Below, one piece after another: positions 63,596-64,000 of a stretch of DNA of 64,000 bases (its first letter is position 1; each line of letters starts with the position of its first letter). The DNA comes from Burkholderiales bacterium RIFCSPHIGHO2_01_FULL_63_240 (GTDB lineage Bacteria; Pseudomonadota; Gammaproteobacteria; Burkholderiales; Burkholderiaceae_C). Location of the stretch: assembly GCA_001770725.1 (NCBI GenBank), contig MERU01000006.1:310001-374000 (forward strand), in the 5' to 3' direction. The notes under the pieces are model-generated. The model worked only from the letters and a program-made list of their open reading frames with translations, had not been told where the DNA came from and ran no database searches. Position numbers and translations under genes: made by a program.

Positions 63596-63948
63596 TCGCC
63601 ATGTCCAGCCAGTCGGCCCCGCAGGCGCCGCAGCTCGCGAAGGTGCACGACCTCACCGCGCGACGCATCGAGCGCGCGCTGGCCCGCCGCCAGCGCTACC
63701 GGTATGTGCAGCCGGAGGTCCGGGCCCACGAAAGGGGCTGGGTGATCGCCAGCCCCTGCTGTTCCCGCAACGTCGATCCATCGGGGGGCGAGATCCCCAT
63801 CGCTTGGCTGGAGCCCCATGCCGATGGATGGTCCCTGTACCGACGCCACCACGCCGATTCGAGCTGGGTTCTGCACAGTCAGGCGCCATGGTTGGCCGAG
63901 CTGCTTGACATCGTCTGCCGCGACGGGTCGCGGGTCTTCTGGCCTTGA
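63592..63948 (+). CDS. DUF3024 protein
   Basis: A 118-residue small protein with the DUF3024 pattern: RIERALARRQRYRYVQPEVR, GWVIASPCCSRNVD and IPIAWLEPHADGWSLYRRHH. Function is unknown, though it recurs in nif clusters. GTG at 63592 overlaps the preceding stop as GTGA; the ATG at 63601 is possible. A paired Cys (PCCSR) could bind a metal. Confidence 0.75.
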   Translation: MIAMSSQSAPQAPQLAKVHDLTARRIERALARRQRYRYVQPEVRAHERGWVIASPCCSRNVDPSGGEIPIAWLEPHADGWSLYRRHHADSSWVLHSQAPWLAELLDIVCRDGSRVFWP

Positions 63949-63963
63949 TCAGCCTTGCGCGCC

Positions 63964-64000
63964 ATGCTCTACCTCGATCACAACGCCACCACGCCCGTGC
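63964..64000 (+). CDS. nifS: Cysteine desulfurase NifS (start only)
   Basis: The first twelve codons, MLYLDHNATTPV, are the conserved opening of NifS, the pyridoxal-phosphate cysteine desulfurase that provides sulfur for nitrogenase clusters. The gene runs off the right edge. It follows the DUF3024 gene by 15 bases. Confidence 0.85.
   Translation, partial: MLYLDHNATTPV

Overview
The window is a high-GC chromosomal segment from a betaproteobacterium, most likely a nitrogen-fixing member of the Burkholderiales (Rubrivivax/Ideonella/Leptothrix-like). This rests on gene order (aroQ-accB-accC-prmA-DUF3426; gpsA-secB-grxC-rhodanese next to gpmA), a PEP-CTERM protein beside an exopolysaccharide locus, and a nif cluster at the right end. 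The genus is inference. I saw no rRNA, tRNA, CRISPR array, insertion sequence or prophage.

Layout. 1-1704: three TetR-type operators over a promoter firing off the left edge, then tag, a YciI-like gene and an apparently self-regulated TetR gene with two palindromic operators. 1743-6977: a three-gene unit of substrate-binding protein, hybrid sensor kinase and TonB-dependent receptor, apparently a periplasmic sensing and uptake module. 7074-8866: a bufferin/Hvf-type operon (small Cys/Lys-rich exported precursor, MNIO/DUF692 enzyme, very short DUF2063 partner, DoxX membrane protein), probably making a post-translationally modified metal-binding peptide. 9119-22586: an HDOD-GAF signalling protein and housekeeping genes (trmL, gpsA, secB, grxC, rhodanese, gpmA, PfkB kinase, DUF3426, prmA, accC, accB, aroQ), with a DUF1304/TetR pair between secB and grxC. 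22730-26275: a TlpA-like thioredoxin, an unknown gene and a molybdopterin oxidoreductase. 26366-32841: small envelope and stress proteins (DUF2798, holin-like, DUF883-like, DUF1328, BON lipoprotein, DUF3185-like) around a CHASE3 kinase, a LuxR-type regulator and a lone receiver. An imperfect dyad, TGTAGGAC-N2-GTCCGACA, recurs upstream of several of them and may mark a local regulon.

32884-44949: FUSC transporter, acyltransferase-3, lysS, then a polysaccharide locus (flippase, hexapeptide acyltransferase, GT4, GT2, aminotransferase, PglC-type transferase) ending against a convergent PEP-CTERM gene. 44950-45818 has no convincing gene. 45819-50728: MarR, sdaA, a PF10118 gene divergent from an SDR across two abutting palindromes, and an RBBP9-like hydrolase.

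50733-56785: sulfate import. Two paralogous sulfate-binding proteins are divergently transcribed; the second leads cysT-cysW-cysA and a CysB-type regulator, each of the last two joined by an ATGA overlap. 56793-64000: nif cluster. A perfect FNR-type box precedes nifA, whose product carries the C-X11-C-X19-C-X4-C signature of oxygen-sensitive NifA. A short nifQ and nifB are divergent, each with a sigma-54 -24/-12 promoter, sharing one TGT-N10-ACA NifA site. Behind nifB come a ferredoxin, an IscA-like carrier, a TPR-like protein, an LRV Fe-S protein, two NifZ-type proteins, a DUF3024 protein and the first codons of nifS. Sulfate import beside Fe-S cofactor assembly suggests sulfur supply for nitrogenase, but no shared control element was seen.
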